Shown: one piece after another, positions 1 to 6,181 of the stretch
Layout of the letters: each line of letters starts with the position of its first letter
Position numbering within the stretch: the first letter of the stretch is position 1
From: a virus
Length of the DNA stretch: 31,404 bases
Reading direction: 5' to 3' (one strand)
Virus record (IMG/VR): IMGVR_UViG_3300032893_000219
Span: 1 to 31,404 of that record
The notes under the pieces: generated by a model
What the model saw: only the letters and a program-made list of their open reading frames with translations
Told to the model about the DNA's origin: nothing
Database searches by the model: none
Made by a program: the position numbers and the translations under genes

Positions 1-1
1 C

Positions 2-271
2 CTCAAGAAGTCGAAGCGCGCGAAGACCCCGCGCCGCGTCCGCTCGCTCGAGGAGGTGGTCGAGCGTCGCGCCAACGGCAACGGCCAACCAAAGCCGGTC
101 GAGCTCGGCAAATCGCTCGAGGTGCTGCCGGGCTACGGCTTCCGCGCCGCGATCGAGGACGACCGTCTCGCCATCGAGCAGGACTCCGGCGAGCGCACCG
201 ACAATGTGACGCTCTCGAAGGCCGAGGCGCGGGCGCTGTTTGCTCAGTTCGGCGAATGGGCCTCGGCCTAA
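2..271 (+). CDS. Hypothetical protein, 5' end cut by window edge
   Basis: An open frame runs from the window edge to a TAA at 269-271, giving 89 visible residues. It begins with a basic stretch (Lys/Arg-rich, about the first 20 visible residues) and ends in a short helical-looking segment (LSKAEARALFAQFGEWA). An internal GTG at 56 could serve as a start, but the frame is open upstream of it and codon usage looks coding from the first base, so I treat the gene as 5'-incomplete. It is read in the same direction as the DUF2303 and recT genes downstream, so it probably belongs to the early recombination operon. I do not recognise the family and assign no function. Confidence 0.55.
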   Translation, partial: LKKSKRAKTPRRVRSLEEVVERRANGNGQPKPVELGKSLEVLPGYGFRAAIEDDRLAIEQDSGERTDNVTLSKAEARALFAQFGEWASA

Positions 272-302
272 TCGCTCTCACCAACAACCAAACGAGGGAT
301 CT

Positions 303-659
303 ATGACGCGACCGTTTTTTGACACCCTGCGCGAACTGCGCAAGGGACGAACGCACGAGGAGCTATCCACAGCCCTCGCGGCAATGGTGACCGCCGTCCA
401 GGACACCGGGAAGTCTGGCGAGATCACGCTGAAGCTCAAGATCAGGCCGCCCCGAAAAGGCAGCATCACGTACATCACGATCGAGGACGAGATCACCTCG
501 AAGCTGCCGCGCGCCGATCGCGATGACACGGTGTTTTTCCCGCTCGCGGATGGGTCGCTGAGTCGACAGGACCCCTCGCAGCTGGGGCTCAAGCTGTCTG
601 CCGTGCCGGACGGCGTCGACCCTCAGACCGGAGAAATCGACGCGCAGAGGAGCGCCTAA
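303..659 (+). CDS. Conserved phage protein upstream of DUF2303/recT, function unknown
   Basis: This encodes 118 residues. The start at 303 (MTRPFFDTLREL) is chosen because a GAGGGA ribosome binding sequence lies just upstream; an in-frame start at 240 would overlap the preceding gene. The protein has a helical N-terminal part (residues 1-40) and a beta-rich middle (EITLKLKIRPPRKGSITYIT). It carries no membrane segment and no motif I recognise. One base separates its stop from the DUF2303 gene, so the two are almost certainly co-translated. Small proteins of this type accompany DUF2303 and RecT in phage recombination cassettes; a role in recombination is inference from neighbours only. Confidence 0.75.
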   Translation: MTRPFFDTLRELRKGRTHEELSTALAAMVTAVQDTGKSGEITLKLKIRPPRKGSITYITIEDEITSKLPRADRDDTVFFPLADGSLSRQDPSQLGLKLSAVPDGVDPQTGEIDAQRSA

Positions 660-660
660 C

Positions 661-1470
661 ATGGATCAGGAAGCAATCGGCCGATTACTTGATGCCGTCC
701 GTTCGAGCGTTGCGGTCCACAAATTCGGCAACGAGCGTGCGGTCGCGCTCGTGCCGGAGGGGTTCACCGTTCACGACATCAGCCTGCTCCTCCCGCCGCC
801 CGACCGCGTTAAAGACGAAGTGACGATGCTCACCGCGAAGTCATTCGTCGACTATGTCGCGCGCTACGGGTCGCCGGGCGCGACGACGATTTTCGCCGAC
901 GAGGGGCGCTCGACCTACGTCGCCGTGATCGACTATCACAATCCGAATGACTTGGAGGATCGGCGCGGGACCTGCGAGCACATCGTCCGGTATGAATGCC
1001 CGACCTCGCTCGAATGGCGCGCCTGGACCGGCGCGAGCGGCAAACTCATGCCCCAGCAGGACTTCGCCCGGTTCATCGAAAACAACCTGCCGGACATCAA
1101 CTCGCCGACCGCGGCCGACATGCTTGCGATCGCGCTGACTCTTCAGGTCAAGAAAGACGCCCACTATTCAAGCGACCTGCGCCTCGACAACGGTCAGACA
1201 CAATTCCGCTACGAGGAGACGATCCGCGGCAGCAGCCGAGCCGGCGATCTCAGCATTCCCGACAGCTTCCGAATCGCGATACCGGTATTCATTGGCGAGC
1301 CGGTGAAAGCGATCGAGGCCAAGCTCCGTTACCGGATCAGCGACCAGAAGCTCGTGATCGGTTTCGAGCTCGTCAGGGCGGAGGCTGTGCTGCTCGAGGC
1401 GGTCCAGAAGGTCACCGAGGGGATCCGTTCCGACCTCGTGGGATTCCGCCTCTTTATCGGGCGTCGCTGA
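661..1470 (+). CDS. DUF2303 family protein (YfdQ-like)
   Basis: This is a 269-residue protein matching the DUF2303/YfdQ family seen in many prophages. The N-terminal region (about residues 1-110) includes HDISLLLPPP and a FVDYVARYG segment. A middle segment (KLMPQQDFARFIENNLPDI, about 125-145) and a C-terminal beta-rich part (FRIAIPVFIGEP onward) resemble the family as I remember it. The biochemical function is not established. The gene lies between a small ORF and recT, with one base between its TGA and the recT ATG. That is the usual setting for DUF2303 genes and suggests an accessory role in phage recombination. Family assignment is from pattern memory, not a search. Confidence 0.82.
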   Translation: MDQEAIGRLLDAVRSSVAVHKFGNERAVALVPEGFTVHDISLLLPPPDRVKDEVTMLTAKSFVDYVARYGSPGATTIFADEGRSTYVAVIDYHNPNDLEDRRGTCEHIVRYECPTSLEWRAWTGASGKLMPQQDFARFIENNLPDINSPTAADMLAIALTLQVKKDAHYSSDLRLDNGQTQFRYEETIRGSSRAGDLSIPDSFRIAIPVFIGEPVKAIEAKLRYRISDQKLVIGFELVRAEAVLLEAVQKVTEGIRSDLVGFRLFIGRR

Positions 1471-1471
1471 G

Positions 1472-2407
1472 ATGAACGCCAACGCCAAACAAGCGACCCC
1501 CCGCGAGTTCGGGGTCCAGCTGATCGAGATGAAGGGCCACATCGAGCAGGCGCTCCCGGCCGGCATCGCCGCCGACCGGTTCATGCGCATCACGCTGACC
1601 GCGATCCAGCTGAATCCGGACCTGCTCAACTGCGACCGGAAGTCGCTCCTCCTGGCATGCCTGCGCGCCGCGAATGATGGGCTCATGCCCGACGGCCGCG
1701 AGGGCGCGTTCGTGGTCTTCAACGACTCGAAACGTAAGGTCAAGCTCGCGCAATGGATGCCGATGTACGCGGGCCTCCTGAAGAAGGTCCGCAACACCGG
1801 CGAGCTCCTCTCGATCTCCGCCAACGTCGTCTATGAGCGTGATCACTTCGACTACCAGCTCGGCGACGAGGAGCGGATCGTGCACAAGCCCTCGATGGGC
1901 AATCGCGGCAAGCCGATCGGCGCCTACGCGATCGCCTGGCTGAAGGACGGCGGGATTCAGCGCGAGGTCATGGACGCGGAGCAGATCCGCCAGGTGCAGG
2001 CGGTCTCACGCGCCACGAGCGAAGGCACGCCCTGGGACCGCTGGCCGGATGAGATGGCCCGCAAGACGGTCATCCGACGGCTCTACAAGCGCCTGCCATC
2101 CTCGACCGAGATGGACCGGTATCTGAATTCCACGCCGGCCGTCGAGCGCGAGCTCGCGCCGCAGATTGCCGACACGCTGAAGCATGCAGCGCTCCCGGAC
2201 CCGGCGAGCTACGAGTCGAGCGTCTTTCACATGATCACTGACGCCCGCGTCGCGATCTCTGAGGCGGAGTCTCCCGACCAGGTGAACCACATTTTCGGAT
2301 CGGTCTGCGCGCGGCTCGTTGAGCTCGAGGCGGAGGTGCCGGACGACCTGAAGCGGGCGCGGGATGATCGGCTCGAATCGTTCGGAGCGATCGCTAGCGC
2401 GAAATGA
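1472..2407 (+). CDS. recT: RecT family single-strand annealing protein
   Basis: This 311-residue protein is the length expected for RecT. It would bind single-stranded DNA and anneal complementary strands during phage recombination, normally with a partner exonuclease. Recognisable family blocks are LLACLRAANDGLMPDG (about residues 51-66), FVVFND...QWMPMYAGLLKK (about 73-100), the GAYAIAWLKDGG segment (about 150) and the helical MARKTVIRRLYKRLP (about 192-206). The C-terminal quarter is helical and variable, as in the family. No exonuclease gene is visible, so it may lie left of the window. The downstream small ORF overlaps the stop (ATGA), indicating an operon. Confidence 0.95.
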   Translation: MNANAKQATPREFGVQLIEMKGHIEQALPAGIAADRFMRITLTAIQLNPDLLNCDRKSLLLACLRAANDGLMPDGREGAFVVFNDSKRKVKLAQWMPMYAGLLKKVRNTGELLSISANVVYERDHFDYQLGDEERIVHKPSMGNRGKPIGAYAIAWLKDGGIQREVMDAEQIRQVQAVSRATSEGTPWDRWPDEMARKTVIRRLYKRLPSSTEMDRYLNSTPAVERELAPQIADTLKHAALPDPASYESSVFHMITDARVAISEAESPDQVNHIFGSVCARLVELEAEVPDDLKRARDDRLESFGAIASAK

Positions 2408-2622
2408 GCGACGAGGGAAGCGCCGGCCCTCAACCAGACCGGCGCTGCTTCATCTGCTTGGAGGTGGTCATGAAGCGTTTAGGTATTACATCGCCCACGG
2501 CGAATAGGATCCTTTTTGGCGGATACGCGATCGAGGTGGCAATGATCGGACCGGCAGAGGCCGCCGAAATGCTCGCTCGAAATTCAGCTAACCGCCGCCT
2601 TCGGAAAGACGTCGTCCTCTGA
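2404..2622 (+). CDS. Small hypothetical protein, possibly the 5' part of a frame-broken gene
   Basis: This encodes 72 residues and starts at an ATGA overlap with recT; an internal ATG at 2470 (MKRLGITSPT) is an alternative start and probably begins the conserved part. The protein has an N-terminal Cys pair (CFIC) and a segment MIGPAEAAEMLARN that reads like a short helix. No domain is recognised. The frame closes at 2620-2622 while another frame, open from 2546 to the TGA at 2750-2752, continues with good-looking coding sequence and no ATG, GTG or TTG near its beginning. Either the two belong to one gene broken by a frame change, or the second is a separate short gene with an unusual start. 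Confidence 0.5.
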   Translation: MSDEGSAGPQPDRRCFICLEVVMKRLGITSPTANRILFGGYAIEVAMIGPAEAAEMLARNSANRRLRKDVVL

Positions 2623-2752
2623 CAAAGCGACGACTCAGCCGGACCCTGCTCGACTGGAGGCTTTACGGGAATTGCAGCGGGAGTCCGAAGAACTCGGCCT
2701 GTACGACTCACCCGCTGACAGCGCAGCAGATCGGGAGGAGCCTGTTAAATGA
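2546..2752 (+). pseudogene. Startless open frame following the 2404-2622 gene
   Basis: This frame is open from just after a TGA at 2543-2545 to a TGA at 2750-2752. Its second half reads like a genuine acidic helical protein end (LEALRELQRESEELGLYD followed by a Ser/Asp/Glu-rich tail). The stop overlaps the next start (AAATGA), the same coupling used throughout this operon, which argues that translation normally ends here. No ATG, GTG or TTG occurs in the first 120 bases of the frame; ATT at 2582 and CTG at 2654 are the only weak options. I read it as the 3' part of the preceding gene after a single-base frame change, or a product of recoding. It could also be a chance open frame. Confidence 0.35.
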
Positions 2753-2949
2753 TCGCTCTTACACCAGAACAGGTCGCGGATGCCAAGATGGTATTCGATA
2801 AGTGGTCATCCACCATGAACGTCACAGGATGCTACGGTAAGGACGCACAGGTCTACCAGACAAAGTGCGCCCTTATGGACTTCCAAGGGTTCGTTCTGGC
2901 GTTGGGCGAACTGCGAGCTGCTGACAGTGCACCAGAGGTGAAGCCGTGA
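2749..2949 (+). CDS. Small hypothetical protein
   Basis: This encodes 66 residues, starting at an ATG that overlaps the preceding frame's stop (ATGA) and preceded by a GGGAGGAG ribosome binding sequence about six bases upstream. The N-terminal part (LTPEQVADAKMVFDKWSS) looks helical, and two cysteines lie in the middle of the protein. There is no signal peptide or membrane segment. The next gene starts at a GTGA overlap with its stop, so it belongs to the early operon between recT and xis/int, a stretch where phages commonly carry small exchangeable genes. I do not recognise the family and assign no function. Confidence 0.6.
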   Translation: MIALTPEQVADAKMVFDKWSSTMNVTGCYGKDAQVYQTKCALMDFQGFVLALGELRAADSAPEVKP

Positions 2950-3152
2950 CCATCGAAACAGACTGCACCGATTCCCCGGTGTGCCCGCATTGCGGCACTG
3001 TCTACGAGGACGCATGGGAGTGGAACTTCGACGGCGCGGAACAGCGCAAGGAGGACTGCGATCATTGCGGTAAATCTTTCCTCTGCGAGCGCGACATCTC
3101 TGTTACCTACTCGACCAGACCCGCTGAAACCGTGGACACTAGCCATGAGTGA
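2946..3152 (+). CDS. Small zinc-ribbon protein
   Basis: This 68-residue protein starts with GTG at 2946, overlapping the previous stop (GTGA). Two CxxC pairs, CPHC at about residues 13-16 and CDHC at about 38-41, are spaced as in a zinc ribbon and would bind one zinc ion. A further Cys follows the second pair (FLCERD). The segment between the pairs is acidic and aromatic (YEDAWEWNFDG). Small zinc ribbons of this type are common in phage early regions and may contact nucleic acid or a host protein; the target cannot be told from the sequence. Its end overlaps the next ORF by eight bases. Confidence 0.7.
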   Translation: MTIETDCTDSPVCPHCGTVYEDAWEWNFDGAEQRKEDCDHCGKSFLCERDISVTYSTRPAETVDTSHE

Positions 3153-3855
3153 CATCACAGAGAGATTGCGCCACACAGGATGGATGCACGACACGCTGGC
3201 AATTCGCAACGAAGCCGCCGACGAGATCGACCGGCTGCGCAAGTCGAACAATGTGCTTCACCGCCGCTGTCAGGATGCCGAGGCGGCGCTGGTCGATTAC
3301 GCGAAGCTGCTCGCGCTCCCGCCTAATGGAGACGGGATCCGGTTCGTGAATGGCAGTATGGGGAGGGCGCTGCTTGTTGGGCTGTGCGATAAGCAGCAAG
3401 GGGAGATCGAGACGCTGCGCGGGGCATTGCAGCGTTCGCCCTGCCCGGCCGCGCTCGTCAAAGATGACGGAACCGTAGCCGACTGCGTCCGCAAAGGACA
3501 CTGCGGCTGCGAGAACGCGCCGGCCCTGAAATTCGGAGCTGCGCTGGAGAACCCGGCAACGAGTATTGAGGCCACGCCCGACGGTAGCCCTGACGGGGAG
3601 CCGAAGCGGAACCGCGTGCCGCCTCTTACGGTCGGCCGGCAGATTGACGGCGGAGCTCCGACCCTTTCCGATCGGCTGGCGAAATACAACGAACTACGCG
3701 CCGCAGCGGAGGCTTATTACAACGATTACTGCCTGGACGAGGCAGAGGGCCTATTTGCTGGCGTGATCGACGGCGTGGCCGAGCAACGCGATGCGGCCCG
3801 ACGACTGAGAGACGCCATTAAAGCAACGGCGTTCATAAGGGAGCTATTGCCGTGA
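3145..3855 (+). CDS. Ea22-like accessory protein with EIDRLR coiled-coil motif
   Basis: This 236-residue protein carries near its N-terminus the motif EAADEIDRLRKS (about residues 23-34), common in small phage accessory proteins of the Ead/Ea22 kind. A helical, probably coiled-coil stretch follows. The middle contains a Cys/His cluster (CVRKGHCGCENAP, about 113-125) and a Pro/Gly-rich linker (about 140-175). The C-terminal part is helical and rich in Tyr (AEAYYNDYCLDEAEG). The mosaic look suggests a gene put together by exchange. The same 17-bp stretch encoding EIDRLR occurs twice more right of the integrase, in the 5187-5684 gene. The stop overlaps the xis-like GTG start. Function is unknown. 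Confidence 0.6.
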   Translation: MSDITERLRHTGWMHDTLAIRNEAADEIDRLRKSNNVLHRRCQDAEAALVDYAKLLALPPNGDGIRFVNGSMGRALLVGLCDKQQGEIETLRGALQRSPCPAALVKDDGTVADCVRKGHCGCENAPALKFGAALENPATSIEATPDGSPDGEPKRNRVPPLTVGRQIDGGAPTLSDRLAKYNELRAAAEAYYNDYCLDEAEGLFAGVIDGVAEQRDAARRLRDAIKATAFIRELLP

Positions 3856-4157
3856 CGACCTCGACGCCGCTGCCGCGCTTGATGACCGAGGCCGACGTGG
3901 CCCAGTATCTCGGCGTCCACCCCGAGACGGTCGCCAGGGAGCGCCGCCGGGGCCGGCTGCCCTGGCGGAAGATCGGGGGCCTGATTCGCTTCACGGCCAA
4001 CGACGTGCAGGAGTACCTGGAGCGATGCGCTACTACCTCAAAGACCGAGGCGGCGTCTGGTACATCTGCTGGACCGAGCGGGGCATTCCCGGACGCCTCA
4101 GCACTCGCCTGCGAGATCGCGGGCAGGCGGAGCTCGCGCTCGCCCGTCACGTCCTGA
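3852..4157 (+). CDS. xis: Excisionase-like helix-turn-helix protein
   Basis: This is 101 residues from a GTG start overlapping the preceding stop (GTGA). Residues 10-57 form a MerR/excisionase-type winged HTH (HTH_17): MTEADVAQYLGVHPETVARE, then RRRGRLPWRKIGGLIRF, then a helix TANDVQEYLER. Such proteins bind bent att DNA and direct integrase towards excision; Xis fits its place directly before int. Residues after about 60 are Ala/Ser/Thr-rich and look like a by-product of the reading frame, because this part (4025-4157) overlaps the integrase start by 133 bases in another frame. The HTH domain alone is probably the functional part. A transcription-regulator role is the alternative. Confidence 0.8.
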   Translation: MTTSTPLPRLMTEADVAQYLGVHPETVARERRRGRLPWRKIGGLIRFTANDVQEYLERCATTSKTEAASGTSAGPSGAFPDASALACEIAGRRSSRSPVTS

Positions 4158-5245
4158 TCCATGGGAACCCGCGCCACCAGGCGGCGGAGGCCGTCACCGT
4201 TCAGTCGGTCGTGTTGCGCTACTGGCAGCACCACGGCCGCAACATCGCGAGTCGCGACAGCGTGACTGCAGCCCTCAAGGCCGTGAATACCTACCTCGAG
4301 CGCGTTTCGGTCGCCGACTTCGGCCTGACGCGGCAGGAGGCCTTCATCCGCGCGCTGCGATCGGACGGCCTGGCCTCGAGCACGATCAAGCGCTGGATGG
4401 GGATCGTCGGAACGGCGCTGCGCTGGGCGCACGCGCGCCAGGAGGTCGTCGAGATCCCGCCGATGGTCGCGGTGAAGTCGGCGAACGAGGAAGGCGAGCG
4501 CCCGGCGACCGTCGAGGAGCTTCGGGCCCTCTGCGGCGCCTGCCTCCACGAGCATCAGCGGCGCTTCCTACTCCTGATGATCGGGACGGCCGCTCGGCCG
4601 ATCTCCGTCCTCGAGCTCGACTGGTCCCGCATGGATTTCGAGTCCGGGACGATCGCCCAGTCGGTGCCCGGGGTCGACCACGGGAAAAAGCGTCGGCCGA
4701 GGGTGCCCATGGCGGCGAGCGTGCGGAGGTATTTCGAGGGGAAGCGTTCGATCGGACCGGTGGTCCAGTGGAACGGAAAGCCCCTGGCAGGCCATAAGCG
4801 GCTCTATGCGGGGCTCGCGGAGCGGGCGGGCGTCGAGGTGGGGGCTTACGGGATCCGTAAGGCCTGCGCGACGTGGATGCGGCAGGAGGGCGTCCCGGAA
4901 TGGGACGTCCTGGGGATGTTGGGGCACCGGGCCGGCAGCTCGCAGACCGAGCGCTATGCCCACTGGCGCCCGGAATTCATGAGGGCCGCGGCGGAGTCAC
5001 TCGAGCGCCTGATCCGCGCGGTGGACCCGCCTTGGATGGTGGGCGCTGCTGGGATCGAACCAGCGACCCCCACGATGTCAACGTGGTGCTCTACCGCTGA
5101 GCTAAGCGCCCGGACTGGCAAGGGGCTTAACAGCGCGGCAGCTGTGGCCCTTCAAAATCAGGCGCTTAGGGAGGCGAGCGACTACCATGTCAAGGACGAG
5201 GCCCAGCCCATTATTCTGCCACTTACGGCTGCAAATGACGACTAG
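4025..5245 (+). CDS. int: Tyrosine recombinase (phage integrase)
   Basis: This 406-residue site-specific recombinase would join attP and attB. An arm-binding-like N-terminus (MRYYLKDRGGVWYICWTERG) supports this start. A core-binding helical domain spans about residues 55-150 and the catalytic domain about 160-335. Visible catalytic residues are Arg191 (AARPISVLELDW), a lysine at 221 or 222 (DHGKKRR), Arg278 in YGIRKACATW, His301 in LGHRAG and the nucleophile Tyr311 in TERYAHWRPE. The first position of the HxxR box is Tyr275 instead of His. Residues 338-363 are simply the complement of the tRNA-Val gene (the familiar GAAGIEPATP signature), and 43 more residues follow, so everything past about 335 is probably dispensable and would change on integration. 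Confidence 0.95.
   Translation: MRYYLKDRGGVWYICWTERGIPGRLSTRLRDRGQAELALARHVLIHGNPRHQAAEAVTVQSVVLRYWQHHGRNIASRDSVTAALKAVNTYLERVSVADFGLTRQEAFIRALRSDGLASSTIKRWMGIVGTALRWAHARQEVVEIPPMVAVKSANEEGERPATVEELRALCGACLHEHQRRFLLLMIGTAARPISVLELDWSRMDFESGTIAQSVPGVDHGKKRRPRVPMAASVRRYFEGKRSIGPVVQWNGKPLAGHKRLYAGLAERAGVEVGAYGIRKACATWMRQEGVPEWDVLGMLGHRAGSSQTERYAHWRPEFMRAAAESLERLIRAVDPPWMVGAAGIEPATPTMSTWCSTAELSARTGKGLNSAAAVALQNQALREASDYHVKDEAQPIILPLTAANDD
5037..5111 (-). tRNA. tRNA-Val(GAC), complete, antisense inside the integrase 3' end
   Basis: The reverse complement folds into a perfect 75-nt cloverleaf including an encoded CCA. It has a 7-bp acceptor stem (GGGCGCT with AGCGCCC), a 4-bp D stem (GCTC with GAGC), a 5-bp anticodon stem (CCACG with CGTGG) around loop TTGACAT, a 5-nt variable region and a 5-bp T stem (GCTGG with CCAGC) around TTCGATC, then discriminator A. 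The anticodon GAC reads valine GUC/GUU codons. Integrases often target tRNA genes, and this one lies where attP should be. Unusually the whole gene is present and undamaged, not only the 3' half, so it could be an active phage-borne tRNA as well as the crossover region. Confidence 0.95.
5112..5155 (-). promoter_or_regulatory. Possible sigma-70 promoter of the tRNA-Val gene
   Basis: On the minus strand TTGAAG (5155-5150) and TGTTAA (5132-5127) are separated by exactly 17 bases. The -10 element ends 15 bases before the first base of the tRNA. Four of six -35 positions and three of six -10 positions match consensus, so the match is moderate. One inverted copy of the ACTTGCCAG repeat (5114-5122) lies between the -10 and the tRNA. 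Confidence 0.35.
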
Positions 5246-5684
5246 CGGCGACAAAGAAATCAAAGACTTGGCAGACGGTACTTGCCAGTCACTTGCCAGC
5301 CGGCCGAGACTGGTGATCAAGATGGCGACTGATTGGATGTGGTGCTATGAAGACCCCGAAGCGGCCGCCGGCGAGATCGACCGGCTGCGGAAGTTGGTGG
5401 ACGACGCCGAAGCTGTAATTCGACGGCAGCGTGATCGGCGCATTGAGCAAGATGCCGAGATCGACCGGCTGCGCGAGGTCGTCAAATACCTGCGTGCGAT
5501 CCTTCCGCAGGAAAAATGGGCAGACGATGGCCGAAAGATGGCAGACGCCGCGCTAGGCACAGCCAATCAACCGGCAGCGGGTTTCGTTCAGGACGACACG
5601 GGATGGGAAGCCGCCGCGTTGAAATTATGGCCCACCGTCAAATCGCCCGCGGCTGTGCCCGCTGGTCGGGAGACGGAACCATGA
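5187..5684 (+). CDS. Small accessory protein with two EIDRLR motifs
   Basis: The frame allows starts at 5187 (weak, with GGGAGG twelve bases upstream and overlapping the integrase end), 5235 and 5322 (MATDWMWCYEDPE). The recognisable part begins at about 5322, so the real protein may be only about 120 residues. It contains two copies of EIDRLR (encoded at 5373-5389 and 5457-5473) in a strongly charged helical stretch, probably a coiled coil, followed by a Trp-containing C-terminus (DDTGWEAAALKLW). The motif is shared with the 3145-3855 gene left of the integrase. Its stop overlaps the next start (ATGA). No function can be assigned. Such genes are typical exchangeable cargo next to att sites. 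Confidence 0.55.
   Translation: MSRTRPSPLFCHLRLQMTTSGDKEIKDLADGTCQSLASRPRLVIKMATDWMWCYEDPEAAAGEIDRLRKLVDDAEAVIRRQRDRRIEQDAEIDRLREVVKYLRAILPQEKWADDGRKMADAALGTANQPAAGFVQDDTGWEAAALKLWPTVKSPAAVPAGRETEP
5266..5299 (+). repeat. ACTTGCCAG repeats, candidate integrase/Xis arm sites of attP
   Basis: ACTTGCCAG occurs at 5280-5288 and again at 5291-5299, an 11-base period that is about one helical turn. A variant ACTTGGCAG lies at 5266-5274, and an inverted copy (CTGGCAAG core) lies at 5114-5122, immediately beside the tRNA. The cluster lies within 190 bases of the tRNA on the side away from int. Phage attP regions carry such short directly repeated arm sites for integrase or Xis; this assignment is inference. 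Confidence 0.5.
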
Positions 5685-6181
5685 GCGCCGGAGAGGAACT
5701 GCTGCGGGATCTGGCAAATGATCGCAAGGACACGGCGCTTGGCAACGAGATACTCGCGGTGCTGGCTAAGAAGGCGGAAGCGGGTCGACTGCTGCGCCTG
5801 TGCATCCCGTCATTGAAAAAGGACGGCCGACCGCATGCTGTAATGATGGTGCAGGCATGGTTGAGCGACATAAAAGCCGTCAGCACAGCACCTCGGGAGG
5901 GGAAAATGAGCGGCATACCCGACAACATCGTGATTGAGGACCAGAAGCGGCAGCTTTTGGAGTTGTCCTATGAATTGGCCGAGGCGGAGCGCGACGCGAA
6001 ACGATGGCGCTATCTTCGCGTTCGACCCATCGCTGACCCAAGCGAGCAGTTCATCACCGGCTTTTACATAGGCACCAATCCGGATACGGGCGTCGATCCC
6101 GAGATCTGCGACCTAGCAGTAGATCAGGCCATCGCAGCGGCAGCTGCTGTTACATCCTCGGCTGAGCCCCTGGAGCCCTGA
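5681..6181 (+). CDS. Hypothetical accessory protein, with a likely internal start at 5906
   Basis: This encodes 166 residues from the ATG at 5681, which overlaps the preceding stop (ATGA). The first 75 residues are helical (EELLRDLANDRKDTALGNEILAVLAKKAEA). A second in-frame ATG at 5906 follows a very strong GGGAGGGG sequence; from there the product would be 91 residues with a helical segment ending in the common phage motif DAKRWRYLRVRP, then a region with FITGFYIGTNPDTGVDPEICD. This may be two proteins from one frame or a fusion of two small genes. It ends 32 bases inside the convergent Rz1 gene (stop at 6150), so the two transcription units overlap tail to tail. Function is unknown. Confidence 0.6.
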   Translation: MSAGEELLRDLANDRKDTALGNEILAVLAKKAEAGRLLRLCIPSLKKDGRPHAVMMVQAWLSDIKAVSTAPREGKMSGIPDNIVIEDQKRQLLELSYELAEAERDAKRWRYLRVRPIADPSEQFITGFYIGTNPDTGVDPEICDLAVDQAIAAAAAVTSSAEPLEP

